Position numbers and translations under genes: made by a program
Shown here: piece after piece, positions 18,711 through 26,543 of the stretch
How the letters are laid out: each line of letters starts with the position of its first letter
How positions within the stretch are numbered: position 1 is the stretch's first letter
NCBI RefSeq assembly: GCF_041103235.1
Contig: NZ_JBGCUN010000002.1
Location: 62,001-126,000, forward strand
Length of the DNA stretch: 64,000 nucleotides
From: Yoonia sp. R2331
GTDB taxonomy: Bacteria; Pseudomonadota; Alphaproteobacteria; Rhodobacterales; Rhodobacteraceae
Direction: 5' to 3'
Notes under the pieces: generated by a model
What the model was told of the DNA's origin: nothing
Database searches by the model: none
What the model saw: the letters and a program-made list of their open reading frames with translations, nothing else

Positions 18711-18772
18711 CTTCTTCTGGCCAAAAATTATCCCGGGGGAGTCAGCTTTGCTGACGGGGGCAGCGCCCCCGG
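18711..18772. repeat. intergenic hairpin repeat, copy 1
   Basis: Begins CTTCTTCTGGCCA, then an A/T-rich patch, ATCCCGGGGG, and two stems: GTCAGC-TTT-GCTGAC and GGGGGC-AGC-GCCCCC. A related copy in the same orientation starts at 19446. It sits between the LysM gene and the convergent CDGSH gene and likely acts as a terminator. I recall similar elements in other Rhodobacterales intergenic regions. Confidence 0.6.
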
Positions 18773-18800
18773 CCAACACCTGCCACCGGGCGCTACGCTC

Positions 18801-19433
18801 TTAAACAGGGTCGCTGAACCCTGCGGCCTTATGGCTGCCGTCGCAAAACGGCTTATTCTTGGACGCCCCACAGCGGCACAAAAACGCCTTGCCGACCTGC
18901 CCCATCTTGTGACCTGTCCCGGTCGTCAATTCTACATTCCCTTCAATCTTCAAAGGACCGTCAGGAATCCGCAGCGCAGCAATCGGCCCGCCGCTTTCTT
19001 CCACCTGCCCCGCAACCTCGACCTTGGGCTCGCCCGTCGCCTCAAACCCGCCATCCACGTGGGAATAGTCGCAATAGGGCTTCGTCTTCGACAACCCACA
19101 ACGGCACAACGTCACCCGTGTCTCGGCCTCGGCCCCGTCGACTGACACGTTGCCAGCCACCGCCAATGGCCCGTTTTCCAACACCGCAATCCGGTTGATC
19201 TTCGGTGCCGCTTCAGCGCGTCCATCAGCATAGGCAAAGGTCAGCGCGCCTGACGGGCAGGTCCGCACCATCGCCGCAATCTCCTCTGCCGGGGCATTGT
19301 CAGGCTGCACCCAAGGCCGCTGCGCGGGGTCAAACACATCCGGCAGTTTCAGGAAACAATTCCGCGCATGAATGCAGCGCTTCATGTCAAAACTCACGCT
19401 GATTTCAGCGCCTTCATAGGTCTTGCGTCCCAT
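18801..19433 (-). CDS. two-CDGSH iron-sulfur protein with N-terminal mono-cluster ferredoxin domain
   Basis: The 210-residue protein has an N-terminal divergent 4Fe-4S segment (CIHARNC, then CPSGAL) and two CDGSH-type 2Fe-2S motifs. The first is CRCGLSKTKPYCDYSH and the second CRCGASKNKPFCDGSH, each with the C-x-C-x(10)-C-x(3)-H spacing. In the first copy the CDGSH core reads CDYSH. It probably carries electrons or senses redox state. The start at 19433 has a GGAGG site six bases upstream; an ATG four codons earlier lacks one. It is bracketed by the two hairpin repeats and shows no link to the T6SS beyond position. Confidence 0.88.
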   Translation of the reverse strand: MGRKTYEGAEISVSFDMKRCIHARNCFLKLPDVFDPAQRPWVQPDNAPAEEIAAMVRTCPSGALTFAYADGRAEAAPKINRIAVLENGPLAVAGNVSVDGAEAETRVTLCRCGLSKTKPYCDYSHVDGGFEATGEPKVEVAGQVEESGGPIAALRIPDGPLKIEGNVELTTGTGHKMGQVGKAFLCRCGASKNKPFCDGSHKAAGFSDPV

Positions 19434-19445
19434 CTTGTCCTCCAA

Positions 19446-19501
19446 CTTCTTCTGGCCACAAATATCCCAGGGGGGTCTTGGGGGGACAGCGTCCCCCCAA
19501 C
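19446..19501. repeat. intergenic hairpin repeat, copy 2
   Basis: Begins CTTCTTCTGGCCA, then ATATCCCAGGGGGG, and contains a perfect 8-bp stem GGGGGGAC-AGC-GTCCCCCC at 19480-19498. It shares its left half with the copy at 18711 but not the first stem. It lies just past the stop of the M23/transglycosylase gene and probably terminates that operon. Confidence 0.6.
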
Positions 19502-19543
19502 AACAAATCGTGTGCGGGCTTTGCCCGCGCCTTTGGATCAGAC

Positions 19544-21874
19544 CTATCCGGCCTCCGACAACAGCTGATCAATGACCTCCTTATAGGCGCGCATCTCCGC
19601 GGTCATCACGGGCCGGGGCGCGCTGACCACAGCACCACCACCTGATCCCGCACCGCGCATCTTGCGATCTGCCCAGGCCTTCAGATCGGCCACTGTGTAA
19701 TTGCGCAGGAACGGGTTGGCATTCACCACGCCCGATCCCATCACCGCCAGGATTGTCTCGCCATCGCCGCGCGACAGCACCGTATTGGCCCCACCCGGCC
19801 CCAAAAAATGCGCCAGATACAGGCGCCCCGGCGTGATGCTATGCCCACGCCCTGACAGAAACCGCTCATTCTCGCGCGCCAGATTGGTCACCATCTCGCG
19901 GCTGAGCGTCGGATCCGTGCGCAGCGCCAAAAGATCGGCCCGGCTCATCGTGCCCGCCAGATCCGGGCGGTAATCGCGCATCATCCGCAACCAGGTGCTT
20001 TCGATGAATTGACCCAATCCGGTTGCCGTGGACAACGGGTTCTTGGCATTGGCATTGCCCGCACTTTCAACCTTGATGATCTGGTTGACCAAAGCCTCCA
20101 CCGCGCCAGAGGCCGCCCCGCCAGAGGCCACAACCGACCCGCCCTGCACATTCACAGTAAAGGGATCAACCGGCGTGCCGTTCTGCCGGAACTCAAAATG
20201 CAAATGCGGGCCGGTTGACCGGCCCGTCGTGCCGACATAGCCAATCACTTCACCCTGCTGCACTTGCCGTCCGGGGCGCATACCCTCGCCAAACCGGCTC
20301 ATATGGGCATAGCGCGACTGCAACCCACCGGGATGATCAATGTAGATCACATTGCCATATCCACCGCCGTCACCAACCACCTTCAGCGTCCCGGCAAGGG
20401 CTGCCACAATCGGCGTGCCCGTGGGGGCTGCCCAGTCAACACCACCATGCAGACGCACAGTCTTCAGGATCGGGTGGTGCCGTGGGCCAAATTTGCTGGT
20501 CAACGTGCCCTGCACCGGCGTGGTGAACCCGCCTTGCGATGCGGCCCCGGCCCGACCGGTGTTGCTGAAGCAACTGAACTTGCCATCATCGTCGGCGCTC
20601 ACATAGCAGGGCATCTCGCCCGATGGTCCGGTGATCCCCGCAAACAAGATCTGCCCCGGCCCGCTGCCGCCCGGCCCCGGTGCGGGCGCATAAAGCACCG
20701 TGACCTCGTCACCAGGGGCCGCAAAGGCATCCAGATCATAGGCCTGTGACATCATCACAATCATCTCGCCCACCAGCGTAGTGGGCACACCCTTGCGAAT
20801 AACCGCGCTATAGACCGCGTCCAACAAACGATAATCCTGCTGCGGGGCCGCGATGTTCGCCGCAGGCGACGACAGCGCATAAAGGTCCACATCCACCCAA
20901 GGGTCCGCCGCCACCTCGAATCCCAGCGCGCCACGTCGCGCGGTGGAATTTATGTATCCCTGCGGCCCATAAAGCGAGATTTGCAGCGGCGTCAGGGCCT
21001 CCCCCTCGCGCCGCGCGCGGATCGCCACGATGGACCCCGGCGCCATCTCTGCCGCCTCTGGAATGACCGTCGCAATCTGTCCAGCCCATGTCTCTGCCGC
21101 CTCTGTTGCAAATCCATTGGTTGCCATCACGTCCGCGATGCTGCGGGTGGTGATCATCCGAACCACAATGTCTTCATAAAGCGGTTTGCGCAGTGCCTCT
21201 GGCCGAACGAACGACACGCTGGTGGTGTTCTCGATCCGCGTCTCAACATAGCTCGCAGGTGCCGCGTCATCCTCGCCCAATGCGGTCCCCCAACTGTCAT
21301 CACTGTCGGCGGCCACCACCACCACGTCCAGCTCATCCTGGGGCGTGGCGACCTCGGCCGCCGGCAATGCCGGGGCATTCAGCGACGCAGACCGTTGCGC
21401 TTGAAAGAACGCAAAATCCTCGCGACTGGACGGCAGCGCTGTGATCAACTGACGTTCCTGCACGATCAGCGGTTCGCGGACCAGCGACAACCGCGTCGGC
21501 GACGGGCTGCCCACCCGCCGTGCGTCCAGCGTCATCGGCCCGGACAAACTCAGGCTGTCCTGCGCAGCGCCGGTTTCAAACCGCAGGATCATCGGGTCGC
21601 CCGCGATATCCACAAATGGCGTCGCCGCCCGGACCGGTGGGGCTGCCACCTCTTCGGTTTCGACCTGCACGAACTGACCCTCTTCGGGGGCCAGATCATC
21701 CGCCATTTCAGGCGCATCATCCCCGCCGCTGAACAGCCAGAAGATGCCAAAGCCCAAGACCAGCACAAGCACCACCCCACCAGCACCCGCTGCAATCCGC
21801 TGGATGCGGCGCTGCGCGCGTCTGCGCTTGGCCCGGGCCTGAGATTTCTGAAAGGCTGGGTCGACCTCGATCAT
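19544..21874 (-). CDS. membrane-anchored M23 endopeptidase / lytic transglycosylase fusion
   Basis: A 776-residue cell-wall hydrolase. A basic N-terminus leads into one membrane helix (about residues 32-50), so the rest is periplasmic. After a long beta-rich region, the M23 (LytM) zinc peptidase domain spans about 455-565, with HGGVDWAAP and PHLHFEF supplying metal ligands. A lysozyme/SLT-like domain follows (about 595-740). Its catalytic glutamate is in KVESAGN, followed by TGLGQFIESTW. One chain could therefore cut both peptides and glycan strands. It lies 8 bases after the orthocaspase gene on the same strand and is surely co-transcribed. It could serve cell division or separation, or open the wall for T6SS passage; the context favours neither firmly. 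Confidence 0.88.
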   Translation of the reverse strand: MIEVDPAFQKSQARAKRRRAQRRIQRIAAGAGGVVLVLVLGFGIFWLFSGGDDAPEMADDLAPEEGQFVQVETEEVAAPPVRAATPFVDIAGDPMILRFETGAAQDSLSLSGPMTLDARRVGSPSPTRLSLVREPLIVQERQLITALPSSREDFAFFQAQRSASLNAPALPAAEVATPQDELDVVVVAADSDDSWGTALGEDDAAPASYVETRIENTTSVSFVRPEALRKPLYEDIVVRMITTRSIADVMATNGFATEAAETWAGQIATVIPEAAEMAPGSIVAIRARREGEALTPLQISLYGPQGYINSTARRGALGFEVAADPWVDVDLYALSSPAANIAAPQQDYRLLDAVYSAVIRKGVPTTLVGEMIVMMSQAYDLDAFAAPGDEVTVLYAPAPGPGGSGPGQILFAGITGPSGEMPCYVSADDDGKFSCFSNTGRAGAASQGGFTTPVQGTLTSKFGPRHHPILKTVRLHGGVDWAAPTGTPIVAALAGTLKVVGDGGGYGNVIYIDHPGGLQSRYAHMSRFGEGMRPGRQVQQGEVIGYVGTTGRSTGPHLHFEFRQNGTPVDPFTVNVQGGSVVASGGAASGAVEALVNQIIKVESAGNANAKNPLSTATGLGQFIESTWLRMMRDYRPDLAGTMSRADLLALRTDPTLSREMVTNLARENERFLSGRGHSITPGRLYLAHFLGPGGANTVLSRGDGETILAVMGSGVVNANPFLRNYTVADLKAWADRKMRGAGSGGGAVVSAPRPVMTAEMRAYKEVIDQLLSEAG

Positions 21875-21882
21875 CTGCGCGC

Positions 21883-23556
21883 CTAGCGGAACACGCCCGT
21901 ACCGCCGGTATTGCTAAGCGTGCGGCGGGCCGGTGCAGCAGGCGCAGGGGCTGCTGGCGCAGGCGTCGCGCGGCGCGGTGCGGACTGCGTTGTGGTCTGA
22001 CGACGCGGCGCGGATTGTGTTGTGCTCTGGCGTGGCGCAGGGGCCGCGATGACCTGATCAGGACAGCGCACATCGTCCTTCAACAGGATCTGACGCCACA
22101 ATGCAATCGACGGATCCTGCCCGGCGTATTCGCCGCCAAACTGCGAGAAATAGAGCGTGACCGACCGGCGCGACCCACCCCCCCAGATGCCATCAATCTC
22201 TGCATAATAGCAGTTCATCCGCTTCATCTCTGTCTGGATCGACCGGGCCAATTGCGGCTCTGGCGGATCAAACGCGCCACTCTCGACAAGGTTCAGGTAA
22301 AGCTCTCGGTTGTTTTCGGCAAAGTCGCGGCGCAGGGCCACATCCTCGGCGCTGACTTCCGATCCGCCCACGGCTGCACCATCATCATCTGGTGCCACGT
22401 CAAAGCTCGCCTCGACCACCTCTTCGGGGTAACCCACAATGATCGACGGTGTTGGTAAGCCGCCAGCGCCGGGCACAGGGCGCGGAGCGGACGACACAGG
22501 CTGCGGGGCCACAGTCAGGATCGACACATCGCCTTGCACCTGCCCCACGTTGGACGCCGCGACGGACACGGGCGACACCGCACTTGCCACGCTGACCGGG
22601 CGCACTGGTTCCATCAGCACGACGGTTTCTTCTGTCACGGTGCCGACGCTGGCAGGGGCCTCTGGCACCTCACCAGCGAAATCCACAGCGATCCCGGCGT
22701 CTTGCCACATTGCCAACAATTGCGCCCGGGCCGAAGGCGAGACGCTTTCAAGCATCTCATAGTCCTTCTGGGTCAACGCCACACCACTGGTCGCGGGACG
22801 GAAAACAAAAGGGTCCGGCAGCGTCGATGCGGCCCACAATCCGGCTTGCGAGATCACCGTTTCGGTGCCGTCTTCTGCGATCTCCACCACCGGCTCTGGC
22901 CTCGGTGGCAGCAATTCCGATGATGGCAGCCCCGGCACGGTCAACCTGTCAAGCAGCACCGCTGTCAGGTTATCGCCCTGCTCTGCCGGGCAGGCGACCC
23001 CGGGCGGCACCGCACTGAACAGCGCCAGATCCGGCGTGACAGCCGCAACCTCGGCCAGGGACGCATCCAGCGCGCCGGCGCCAATAATGCCTTGCGACGC
23101 CGCTCCGTGGCAGGTGTCCAGCATCACAACCCTCGCGCCGTCGCGTCCCAGCAAATCGACAACCTGCACCGACGCGGCTGCGGTCTCTTCCGGTGTCTCG
23201 CCGGCGGCCCCGACGGGCAGCACATAGCTGACCCCGTCCAGCGCAAAGCCGTGTCCCGCATAGTAGACAACACCTGGCCCGTCTTTCGCGGCCAAATCTG
23301 CCAAGGCTGCATCAATGTCCGACTTCGCTGCGTTTTCCAGCCGCGTAACAGTAAAGCCGAGGCCAAACAGCGCCTCTGACATCTTTTCGGTATCCCGGCG
23401 CAACCCGTCCAATGCTGCCTCTGCGGCATATCCGGTGTTGGCGATGACCAGCGCATTGCGGTCCTGCGCTGCAGCCTGACCAGCGGCCAGACACAAGCCC
23501 GCCACCCCGCCAAAGCGAGCCAGATCGGTCATGGGTCTGTTCCAGCGCCACATCAT
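21883..23556 (-). CDS. secreted orthocaspase (caspase family) with peptidoglycan-binding-like region
   Basis: A signal peptide (about residues 1-30, ending AAGQAAA) precedes a caspase p20-like domain. The dyad is His102 in YYAGHG and Cys149 in MLDTCHG. After a Pro/Val-rich linker, a region about 120 residues before the end (SIQTEMKRMN, IDGIWGGGSRRSV) resembles a PG_binding_1 repeat. The C-terminus carries a repeated SAPRR-QTT tail rich in Ala, Pro and Arg. I use the ATG at 23556, five bases after GGAAGGA; a GTG precedes it. It is co-transcribed with the M23/transglycosylase gene, and proteolytic activation of that enzyme is one possibility. Substrate unknown. Confidence 0.85.
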   Translation of the reverse strand: MMWRWNRPMTDLARFGGVAGLCLAAGQAAAQDRNALVIANTGYAAEAALDGLRRDTEKMSEALFGLGFTVTRLENAAKSDIDAALADLAAKDGPGVVYYAGHGFALDGVSYVLPVGAAGETPEETAAASVQVVDLLGRDGARVVMLDTCHGAASQGIIGAGALDASLAEVAAVTPDLALFSAVPPGVACPAEQGDNLTAVLLDRLTVPGLPSSELLPPRPEPVVEIAEDGTETVISQAGLWAASTLPDPFVFRPATSGVALTQKDYEMLESVSPSARAQLLAMWQDAGIAVDFAGEVPEAPASVGTVTEETVVLMEPVRPVSVASAVSPVSVAASNVGQVQGDVSILTVAPQPVSSAPRPVPGAGGLPTPSIIVGYPEEVVEASFDVAPDDDGAAVGGSEVSAEDVALRRDFAENNRELYLNLVESGAFDPPEPQLARSIQTEMKRMNCYYAEIDGIWGGGSRRSVTLYFSQFGGEYAGQDPSIALWRQILLKDDVRCPDQVIAAPAPRQSTTQSAPRRQTTTQSAPRRATPAPAAPAPAAPARRTLSNTGGTGVFR

Positions 23557-23600
23557 CACGTTCCTTCCAGCCTCAGGCTACTGCAACCAACCCGTTCAAG

Positions 23601-24011
23601 CTAGGGCTGCGGCGTCAAAAAGAGGGTCCAGCGTTCGGTCTGCTGCGTGTCTACTTCAACAAAGTTTGCAGGCAAATGCCCCCGGATCAGGCAATCTTCG
23701 ACCCCGCGAATGACAAACCGGTTGGTGCCGATGCACATCGGTGTGCTGCCATTCATGATTTCATTGCCAAAGACGTCCTGCGCAAAAACATAGATATAGC
23801 GCGCCGTCAGGCTGTCTTTGATCGCATTGGCGCATTGGTTGGGGCCAATCGTCCACCACCCGCGCGTGACAAACGTGTCTTCCTCGAACTGGCCGATGGC
23901 CACGTTGACCACGTCAAATGACTGATTGCACACGGCAAAAGCGGCCTTGGCCTGCATGGGCAGGGCGCAAAACAGAGGTGCAAACAAGGCAGAGAGGGCG
24001 AACCGGGGCAT
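23601..24011 (-). CDS. DUF1036 secreted protein
   Basis: A 136-residue protein with a signal peptide (MPRFALSALFAPLF to about residue 23). It has a short Cys-containing mature domain (AVCNQS, NQCANA, MCIGTN, EDCLIRG). This is the DUF1036 pattern, a small periplasmic family of unknown role. The start at 24011 is chosen because the signal peptide begins there; upstream codons overlap the divergent gene at 24150. It lies 45 bases upstream of the orthocaspase gene on the same strand and could share its transcript. Confidence 0.82.
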   Translation of the reverse strand: MPRFALSALFAPLFCALPMQAKAAFAVCNQSFDVVNVAIGQFEEDTFVTRGWWTIGPNQCANAIKDSLTARYIYVFAQDVFGNEIMNGSTPMCIGTNRFVIRGVEDCLIRGHLPANFVEVDTQQTERWTLFLTPQP

Positions 24012-24149
24012 GGGGCATTGATACAACGCCGCTGCGCGAATGCGAACGCAAACCCGTTCACGACCCCGCAACCTTTGCCTGATAGGCCAATTTGTGTCAT
24101 AGACCACGCATTGCTGGGGCGTCTGTGACTTTGGATAAGGATATTCCTG

Positions 24150-24446
24150 ATGGAATTTTCGACCCTCCGCACCGTGATTGCCATTGTGGCGACCTGTGTG
24201 ACTCCTGCGATGGCCCTCGCCTTTGATCCCGGTGCCGCGAAACTGCAGCAATCGTTTGCAGACCAGATGGTCACTGTGCGGATTGGTCGCGCGACGGAAA
24301 CCCACAACGTCACAATCGCTACCTACCAAACCCTGCTGAATCAGGGCGTACCCGCCACGCTGGTTGATATGCCGCTGGAAGAACAGGATCAGTTGCACCA
24401 ATTGATGCTGAAATCAGCAGGGTGGAGCGTTGGGGTCTTCCGCTGA
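24150..24446 (+). CDS. small secreted protein of unknown function
   Basis: A 98-residue protein with a clear signal peptide (hydrophobic IAIVATCVTPAMA, cleavage near residue 23). The short mature part has helices (YQTLLNQGVPATLVDM) and no cysteines. An AAGGA site lies eight bases before the ATG. It is divergent from DUF1036, with 138 bases between. I recognise no family. Confidence 0.6.
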   Translation: MEFSTLRTVIAIVATCVTPAMALAFDPGAAKLQQSFADQMVTVRIGRATETHNVTIATYQTLLNQGVPATLVDMPLEEQDQLHQLMLKSAGWSVGVFR

Positions 24447-24537
24447 CCTGAAACCACGATCAAACCCCGATCAGCCATAGACAAAACCGCGATGGGTCTA
24501 ATACCATTGCGCCACATCATTATTGTCCGGGGAAGCC

Positions 24538-24981
24538 ATGTCATTGCTGAAAAACATCCAACGCGCCGCCGTCCTTGCTGGGTCGCTTGCGCTGACCGCG
24601 CTGCCTGCCGCAGCCCAAGACGCCGCTGAATTCTCGCTTGAATTGAATAACGCCGCAGAAACCACCGCCGGTGGTTGCCGTCTGACTTATGTGGCGACCA
24701 ACAAAACCGGTCAGGAACTGGCCCAGACCGCCTACGAGGTTGCGGTGTTCAACGCGGACGGTGTCGTCAGCCGAATCCTTGTGCTGGAATTCGGTGCGTT
24801 GACCGTGGGCAAGACCAAAGTCGTGCAGTTTGACCTCTCCGACCAACCTTGCACCGGCCTCAGCCGCATCGTGGTCAATGACGTTGCTGCCTGCACATTG
24901 GCCGACGGCACGGGAGAGGGCGACTTCTGCCTTTCCGGTCTGGTCACCGCCTCACGTTCTACGATCCAGTTCGGGATCTGA
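24538..24981 (+). CDS. secreted hypothetical protein
   Basis: A 147-residue protein with a signal peptide ending near ALPAAAQ (residue about 27). The mature part is beta-rich with four cysteines (GGCRLTY, DQPCTGL, AACTLAD, DFCLSG), suggesting a small disulfide-stabilised Ig-like periplasmic domain. A GGGGAAG site precedes the ATG. A perfect hairpin follows, separating it from the ExbB gene. Function unknown. Confidence 0.7.
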   Translation: MSLLKNIQRAAVLAGSLALTALPAAAQDAAEFSLELNNAAETTAGGCRLTYVATNKTGQELAQTAYEVAVFNADGVVSRILVLEFGALTVGKTKVVQFDLSDQPCTGLSRIVVNDVAACTLADGTGEGDFCLSGLVTASRSTIQFGI

Positions 24982-24988
24982 TCGCTTC

Positions 24989-25019
24989 GGCCCGCGCACC
25001 GTCGCGGGCCTCTGATTTT
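24989..25019 (+). terminator. hairpin terminator between the secreted protein and exbB-like genes
   Basis: GGCCCGCG and CGCGGGCC form an 8-bp stem around CACCGT, followed by TCTGATTTTG. It follows the stop at 24981 by eight bases. The weak T-run may allow read-through into the motor operon. Confidence 0.55.
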
Positions 25020-25036
25020 GATGACAAAGGCATTCC

Positions 25037-25678
25037 ATGAACGCTCCTGACCTATCGGCCCTCAACACGTCCACTCTTGCCGTGTTCGGCGCCCTTGCCA
25101 TCATGTCGCTGCTGGCGGTGACAGTGGCCTTCTTCAAGGTATTCCAATTCGCGCGCATGGGTGTGGGCAAAGGCCGCGCAGCCGAAGACATCTTGGAAGA
25201 CTGGCTGGGTGGCCGCGCCGATGCCGCCCTCAGCCGTGCTGCCGAACGCCGCTTCGTCCTTGCCCGCGTGCTGCAATCGGTCTTCTCGGGCCTGCGCGCG
25301 CGCCCCGACAATCAGGAATTCGCGGAAGAACTCGGCAGACAAACCGCCCTTGTCGAACTTTCCAACATGACCAGCCGGATGCGGGTGCTGGAAACCGTGG
25401 TGCAAGCCGCACCTATCCTTGGCCTCTTGGGCACGGTGATCGGCATGATTGACGCCTTCTCGACCCTTGCCGGTGCCGATGGCGCTGTGGACCCGACCCA
25501 GCTTGCCGGCGGCATCTGGACCGCGCTGACCACCACCGCCGCCGGTCTGGCCATCGCGCTGATCACCTACTTCATCGCCACTTGGCTCGAAGGGCGGATC
25601 GAAAACGAACGCCAGTCCATCGAAACCCTGATCTCTGCGGCGATCCACGGGCGCGTTGACGCCAACACCCCGCAATAG
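25037..25678 (+). CDS. ExbB/TolQ/MotA-family proton channel subunit
   Basis: Inner-membrane channel of an ExbBD-type motor that turns proton flow into mechanical work on a TonB-like protein. The 213-residue protein has three membrane helices (about 14-36, 120-150 and 165-190). It carries the family signature AAPILGLLGTVIGMIDAF and a TTTAAGLAIAL segment with the pore-lining threonine. Four genes follow each other with overlaps or gaps of a few bases, so a complete motor is encoded here. Confidence 0.9.
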   Translation: MNAPDLSALNTSTLAVFGALAIMSLLAVTVAFFKVFQFARMGVGKGRAAEDILEDWLGGRADAALSRAAERRFVLARVLQSVFSGLRARPDNQEFAEELGRQTALVELSNMTSRMRVLETVVQAAPILGLLGTVIGMIDAFSTLAGADGAVDPTQLAGGIWTALTTTAAGLAIALITYFIATWLEGRIENERQSIETLISAAIHGRVDANTPQ

Positions 25679-25684
25679 GGCGGC

Positions 25685-26137
25685 ATGTCCAAGACCCGAT
25701 CAAAGGTTGCGCTGCCCCGGCACACCGGGCGCTACAACTTTGTGTTGACCCCTCTGGCCGACGCGATGTTCCAGCTGTTGATCTTCTTCATGCTGTCCTC
25801 AAACCTCGCCCCCTATTCCTTGCTGACCCTCAAAACCGGACTGACTGGCGAAGAGGGCGCACAAAGCACGGGCGAGGCGATCCCGGACGAAATCGCCGAA
25901 GCCCCGGCAAATGCCGCCATCTGGACCGTCGACGCCGGACAAGTCACAGCACAGGGCCAGCGCTTTGAACCAGACCAGCTGTCGGCCCTTGCCGCAGCCC
26001 TTGCCGCCAATGATGACGCCGCCGTCGTGCTGATCCTGCGGGACACGGCACAGGTACAGGACTTGTCCAACGTGCTCGAGGCGCTGACCGCCGCCGGTGT
26101 CGCCTCTGTTCAGATCGCTGAAAGCGGGGGGGCCTGA
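25685..26137 (+). CDS. ExbD/TolR-family motor subunit 1
   Basis: A 150-residue protein with one N-terminal membrane helix and a periplasmic domain. The helix keeps the conserved aspartate (TPLADAMFQLLIFFML) that carries protons in ExbD and TolR. The periplasmic part (ILRDTAQVQDLSNVLEALTAAGV) matches the ExbD fold. It starts six bases after the ExbB-like stop. Confidence 0.9.
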   Translation: MSKTRSKVALPRHTGRYNFVLTPLADAMFQLLIFFMLSSNLAPYSLLTLKTGLTGEEGAQSTGEAIPDEIAEAPANAAIWTVDAGQVTAQGQRFEPDQLSALAAALAANDDAAVVLILRDTAQVQDLSNVLEALTAAGVASVQIAESGGA

Positions 26138-26138
26138 C

Positions 26139-26543
26139 ATGCAAGCCTTGCCGCGCCCCCGCAAGCCGATTCAACTTGATGTGTCACTGGCCATTGTCAA
26201 CATCGTGCTTCTGCTGATCTTCTTCTTTCTGGCCACGGGCCAGCTTTTGAACCCGCCCGCCCAAGGGGTCGATCTGGCAGAAACCACCGACCTGCCGCTT
26301 GACCAACTGCCCTCGCCGATCCTTGTGGTGGACCCCGCTGGCAATTGGGAACTGGACGGCCAGCCACTGGCCCCCGACCTTCTGGGCGTCAGCATCGCGG
26401 ACCTGCCGCAACCGCTGACCCTGCATATCCTGATCTCTGGCGATGCCCCCGCAGGCACGTTGTTGGGCATCGTCAACCGCCCAGAACTCTCGGGCACCAA
26501 TATGAAGCTTGTCACCCTGCGCGTACCGGGTGACGACGCATGA
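26139..26543 (+). CDS. ExbD/TolR-family motor subunit 2, apparently lacking the helix aspartate
   Basis: A 134-residue ExbD-like protein with a membrane helix (SLAIVNIVLLLIFFFL) and a short periplasmic domain ending in an ExbD-like LVTLRVPG strand. Aligned on the IFF end of the helix, the position of the proton-carrying Asp is Asn or Val; the only nearby Asp sits at the helix start (QLDVS). It begins two bases after the first ExbD stop, and its own stop overlaps the next start as ATGA. Two different ExbD chains in one motor suggest a heteromeric pair. Confidence 0.85.
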   Translation: MQALPRPRKPIQLDVSLAIVNIVLLLIFFFLATGQLLNPPAQGVDLAETTDLPLDQLPSPILVVDPAGNWELDGQPLAPDLLGVSIADLPQPLTLHILISGDAPAGTLLGIVNRPELSGTNMKLVTLRVPGDDA

